Shown piece by piece: positions 40,744 through 43,103 of a stretch of 43,103 nt of DNA. This stretch comes from Planctomycetota bacterium (GTDB lineage Bacteria; Planctomycetota; UBA1135; GCA-002686595). The notes beneath the pieces are model-generated. The model was not told where the DNA came from and searched no databases. It saw nothing but the letters and a program-made list of their open reading frames with translations. The stretch is from assembly GCA_016872795.1 (NCBI GenBank), contig VGYZ01000029.1:1-43103 (forward strand). The letters are read 5' to 3'. Position 1 is the first letter of the stretch. Every line of letters starts with the position of its first letter. A program made the position numbers and the translations under genes.

Positions 40744-41347
40744 ATGCCCCCTTCCGATCGTAGAGCCCGCGAACGCCAGCAGGTTCGCGAGCGCGCCCTC
40801 ACAGCCGCGCGCGAACTCATCGCCCAGCACGGCTTCGAGGCCGTCACGCTGCGCAAGATCGCCGCGGCGATCGACCAAGCGCCCAGCGCGATCTACCCGC
40901 ACTTCAAGGGCAAGGAAGAGCTGATCCGCACCTTGTGTCTCACGGACTTCGACTGGGTGGCGCGTTCCGTGGCGCCGCTCGCGTCGCGGCGACTCGCACC
41001 GCGACACCGAGCTCGTGACCGAAATGTTCTGGGCCGCTGTGCACGCAGCGGCCTCGATCGAGATCAACTTCAGCGGCAACCCGTGGTTCCCTTGGCGGCC
41101 CACGCGGCGGCGCACGCAGGCGATGATCGAAGCGGTGTCGACGGGAATGTGCGTCGAGCGCGGCGAGACGCTCGAGCGCCTCACGCCCTGCGGCGAGCGC
41201 CACCGAATGCGCTATCAGGGACACGACCGCTTCGTGTCCAACGGGGACTCGGAGGTCTCGTTCGAGTTCACGGTCGAGCACGGCCGCGCCGTGGCGTTCG
41301 TGCTCACGCAGCGCGGGCTGCAGACGACGGCGCGGCGCCTCGAATGA
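40744..41347 (+). pseudogene. Broken TetR regulator fused to a fragment of another gene
   Basis: From ATG 40744 the frame gives an intact TetR helix-turn-helix: ARELIAQHGFEAVTLRKIAA and IYPHFKGKEELIRTLCL, to about 40980. The match then stops in that frame. In the +1 frame, from about 41000, ELVTEMFWAAVHAAASIEIN and AMIEAVSTGM look like a TetR C-terminal helix set, so roughly 60 residues and the reading frame were lost. From about 41155 the same frame switches to a beta-rich tail (ERLTPCGERHRMRYQGHDRF, ending AFVLTQRGLQTTARRLE) resembling the DUF3471-like end of serine hydrolases. No single frame gives a working protein. It reads as two deletion joints in one locus. Confidence 0.6.
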
Positions 41348-41357
41348 GCGCGGCCGG

Positions 41358-42383
41358 TCAGACCGAGACGACGGAGCGCGTGGAGAGGCTCCGTCGCTCG
41401 GCTTCGATCAGCTTGGTGTGCGCGACGGCGTCGGCCACGGTCGCGCCCAGGGAACGCGAGCCCGAGGCGATCGCGTCGAGCAGGTGGCGCACCTCGCCGT
41501 CGTAGCCGTTGAGCGTGCCGACATCGAGTGCCGTGCGCTCGCCGTCCTTCACGAGCACGAGCTCCGGCGTGCGCGCGAACTCGTAGTCGAGCGTGGCGCG
41601 CTCGAACACGATCGTGAACGACATGCGGAAGGCCCAGCCGTCGCCGTGATCCCAGCCGCCCTCGGCCACGACATGCGTCGGACCCGACGGATAGTGGAAC
41701 AGCGTCGTGACATGATCGAGCGAGCCGGTGCTGACGAGCGTCGCGGGATCGCCAAAGCAGGCGCGCACGAAGTCGACATCGTGCACATGCAGGTCGAACA
41801 GCGCACCGCCGCTCTTCTCGTAGTCGGCGTAGAAGCCGTTCCAGCCCGGACGGTTGCCGAGGCGACGGAAGACCGCGCTGCGCGCCGCGCCGAACTCACC
41901 GCTGCGAACGGCCGCGAGCGCGCGCGCCCACGCGGGCCAGAAGCGAATGCACATCGCCGGCATGCACAGACCCTTCGAGCGCGCGGCCGCGTCGGCGAGG
42001 CGCTGCGCGGAGGCGCTGTCGAGCGCCACTGGCTTCTCGAGCAGCACATGCTTGCCCGCGGCGAGTGCCGCGAGCGCGAGGTCGACATGCGTCGTGGTGT
42101 GCGTGCAGATGCTGACGAGCTCGACGCGCGGATCCGCGAAGAGCTGCGCGGGCTCGGCGTACCCGGCGATTTTGGCGGGGTCGAACATGCGTTCGCTGCT
42201 CGCGCCCGTGTCGAGGTTGCCACCGCTGCCCGCGTGACCCGCGCGCCGCGCGGGATCCGAGTCGCACACGGCCACGAGTTCGTTGCCGAAGCCGGCCGAG
42301 TCCGCGGCGGCGAATGCCGCGAGGTGCGTGCGGCCCATGAAGCCGAGGCCAACGACGCCGACGCCGATCTTGCGCGCGCTCAT
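41358..42383 (-). CDS. Gfo/Idh/MocA-family oxidoreductase
   Basis: A 341-residue NAD(P)-dependent dehydrogenase. The N-terminal Rossmann motif is IGVGVVGLGFMGRTHLAAFA (GxGxxG). The EKP motif is HVLLEKPVALDSASAQRLAD. The C-terminal domain has GGALFDLHVHDVDFVRACFG, with the catalytic-type His in DLHVHDVD. It should oxidise a sugar or inositol; substrate unknown. Its ATG overlaps the upstream isomerase stop (ATGA), so the pair forms a sugar-catabolic operon that begins beyond the window edge. The inserted AGSGGNLDTGASSERMF stretch near residue 55 is a glycine/serine loop not usual in the family. Confidence 0.93.
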   Translation of the reverse strand: MSARKIGVGVVGLGFMGRTHLAAFAAADSAGFGNELVAVCDSDPARRAGHAGSGGNLDTGASSERMFDPAKIAGYAEPAQLFADPRVELVSICTHTTTHVDLALAALAAGKHVLLEKPVALDSASAQRLADAAARSKGLCMPAMCIRFWPAWARALAAVRSGEFGAARSAVFRRLGNRPGWNGFYADYEKSGGALFDLHVHDVDFVRACFGDPATLVSTGSLDHVTTLFHYPSGPTHVVAEGGWDHGDGWAFRMSFTIVFERATLDYEFARTPELVLVKDGERTALDVGTLNGYDGEVRHLLDAIASGSRSLGATVADAVAHTKLIEAERRSLSTRSVVSV

Positions 42384-43103
42384 GCGTTCCTCTTGAGCTG
42401 GATGTGTGCTTCCACGAGCTTGCGAGCGACGGCGATGTCGCCGGTGCGGTCCGAGCCGGCTTCGCGCTCGATCATCAGGTCGACGGAGAGCTTGCGCTCG
42501 GCGAGCACACCGAAGAATGCCTTCCAGTCGACCTCGCCCGTTCCCACCGACACCTCTTCGCCCCACGCTCCGACGACCTTCGCGCGCCGTGCATCCTTGA
42601 TGTGCACTTGGCGGACATGCGGCGCGAGCTTGCGCAGCGCCTCGACGGGCTCGCCCATGCCGTAGAGCAGCATGTTGGCGGGATCGAAGTTCACTCCGGC
42701 CGCGGGTCGCTGCAGGTCGGCGAGCGCGTGCAGTAGCGTGTCGGCCGTCTCCTGTCCGGTCTCGAAGGCGAGTCGCACGCCTTGGTCCGCGAACACATCG
42801 ACCACTTGGCGCAGTCGATCGAGCAGCACCGCGCGCTCGGGATCGTGCGCATCGTGGGGCAGGAAGCCCGCGTGGAAAGTCACGAGCCCGAGGCCGAGCG
42901 AGCGCGCGACGCGCGCGTCGCCCCTCGCGATCTCGAGGTTCGTCGTCCAATGGGCGCTCGGGCGCAGACCGCCGCTCACGCGGATCGTGTCGAGCGTCGA
43001 GTAGTCCTCGCCGTGCGGAGTCATCATTCCGGAGAGCACGGAAACGCCCGCGCCCCACAGGGCCTGGAGCGTCTCGCTCGCGTCCCACGAGCCGTCGCGC
43101 AGC
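42380..43103 (-). CDS. Sugar phosphate isomerase/epimerase (AP endonuclease 2 fold), 5' end cut by window edge
   Basis: At least 241 residues are visible; the frame stays open to the window edge, so the N-terminus is missing. The TIM-barrel of the xylose-isomerase-like (AP_endonuc_2) family shows GLVTFHAGFLPHDAHDPERA, VRLAFETGQETADTLLHALA (metal-binding Glu), GVNFDPANMLLYGMGEPVEA (Asp/Asn ligand) and HVRQVHIKDAR (His ligand), in the normal order. It probably interconverts a keto/aldo sugar or inositol derivative together with the downstream oxidoreductase, whose ATG overlaps its stop. The start codon and promoter lie outside the window. Confidence 0.9.
   Translation of the reverse strand, partial: LRDGSWDASETLQALWGAGVSVLSGMMTPHGEDYSTLDTIRVSGGLRPSAHWTTNLEIARGDARVARSLGLGLVTFHAGFLPHDAHDPERAVLLDRLRQVVDVFADQGVRLAFETGQETADTLLHALADLQRPAAGVNFDPANMLLYGMGEPVEALRKLAPHVRQVHIKDARRAKVVGAWGEEVSVGTGEVDWKAFFGVLAERKLSVDLMIEREAGSDRTGDIAVARKLVEAHIQLKRNA

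Noticed and set aside
40991-41505. Continuation of the TetR reading frame to 41505
   Set aside because: Past about residue 80 it turns arginine-rich and runs into the antisense of the oxidoreductase gene; the plausible coding frame has shifted.
1-43103. CRISPR arrays, rRNA/tRNA genes, prophage, intact insertion sequences or defence cassettes
   Set aside because: No regular repeats, RNA gene signatures, transposase or integrase domains were seen; the HNH protein stands alone without a methylase or other defence partner.

Overview
The window is GC-rich (about two-thirds G+C by eye), densely coded and mostly ordinary chromosome. Organism: lpxA, a lipid A N-terminal-domain protein, a heptosyltransferase-type enzyme and lipobox/signal-peptide proteins indicate a Gram-negative (diderm) bacterium. 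ECF sigma/anti-sigma pairs, a signal peptidase with a large insertion, lamin-G-like lipoproteins and an oxidoreductase/isomerase pair suggest Planctomycetota or a neighbouring phylum. That placement is inference. No rRNA, tRNA, CRISPR array or intact insertion sequence was seen.

Layout. 1-5 kb: an outer-membrane-type protein, an HMGL-family synthase with a small downstream gene that reads through an in-frame TGA (candidate selenoprotein), then aspartate kinase and a lipoprotein on the other strand. 4.9-11.8 kb, minus strand: a triple-FKBP isomerase and four transporter genes in tight order. 11.9-14.4 kb: exonuclease, signal peptidase I with an insertion, YaeQ. 14.7-17.2 kb: ECF sigma factor, anti-sigma factor and a secreted charged helical protein. 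17.3-23.5 kb: envelope/glycan block with a methyltransferase, two divergent GT39-like membrane glycosyltransferases, a scar of fused gene remnants (response regulator, apparent kinase piece, truncated GT2), and a duplicated LAB_N protein. 23.7-27.4 kb: secreted protein, tRNA 2-selenouridine synthase (mnmH), lpxA. 27.5-32.7 kb: B12-type radical SAM enzyme, GT9, and a membrane spermidine-synthase-like protein. 32.8-36 kb: purF, HNH endonuclease, PgeF. 36-40.6 kb: YfhO-like membrane protein, HAD phosphatase, GT4. 40.7-41.3 kb: a broken TetR gene fused to another fragment. 41.4-43.1 kb: Gfo/Idh/MocA oxidoreductase and a sugar phosphate isomerase cut by the window edge.

How it fits together. Several envelope genes (GT39 pair, GT2 remnant, LAB_N, lpxA, GT9, GT4, YfhO-like) point to lipid A/glycan building scattered along the region. 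Two selenium traits occur together: mnmH at 25.4 kb and the candidate UGA-containing gene at 1.3-1.6 kb, whose UGA is followed at the proper distance by a 7-bp hairpin with a GGUC loop. Many genes have a GCTANNNT-like -10 element ending only 6-11 nt before the start codon, which suggests widespread leaderless or near-leaderless transcription. The tetramer ACGT also looks depleted, with ATGT/ACAT in its place.
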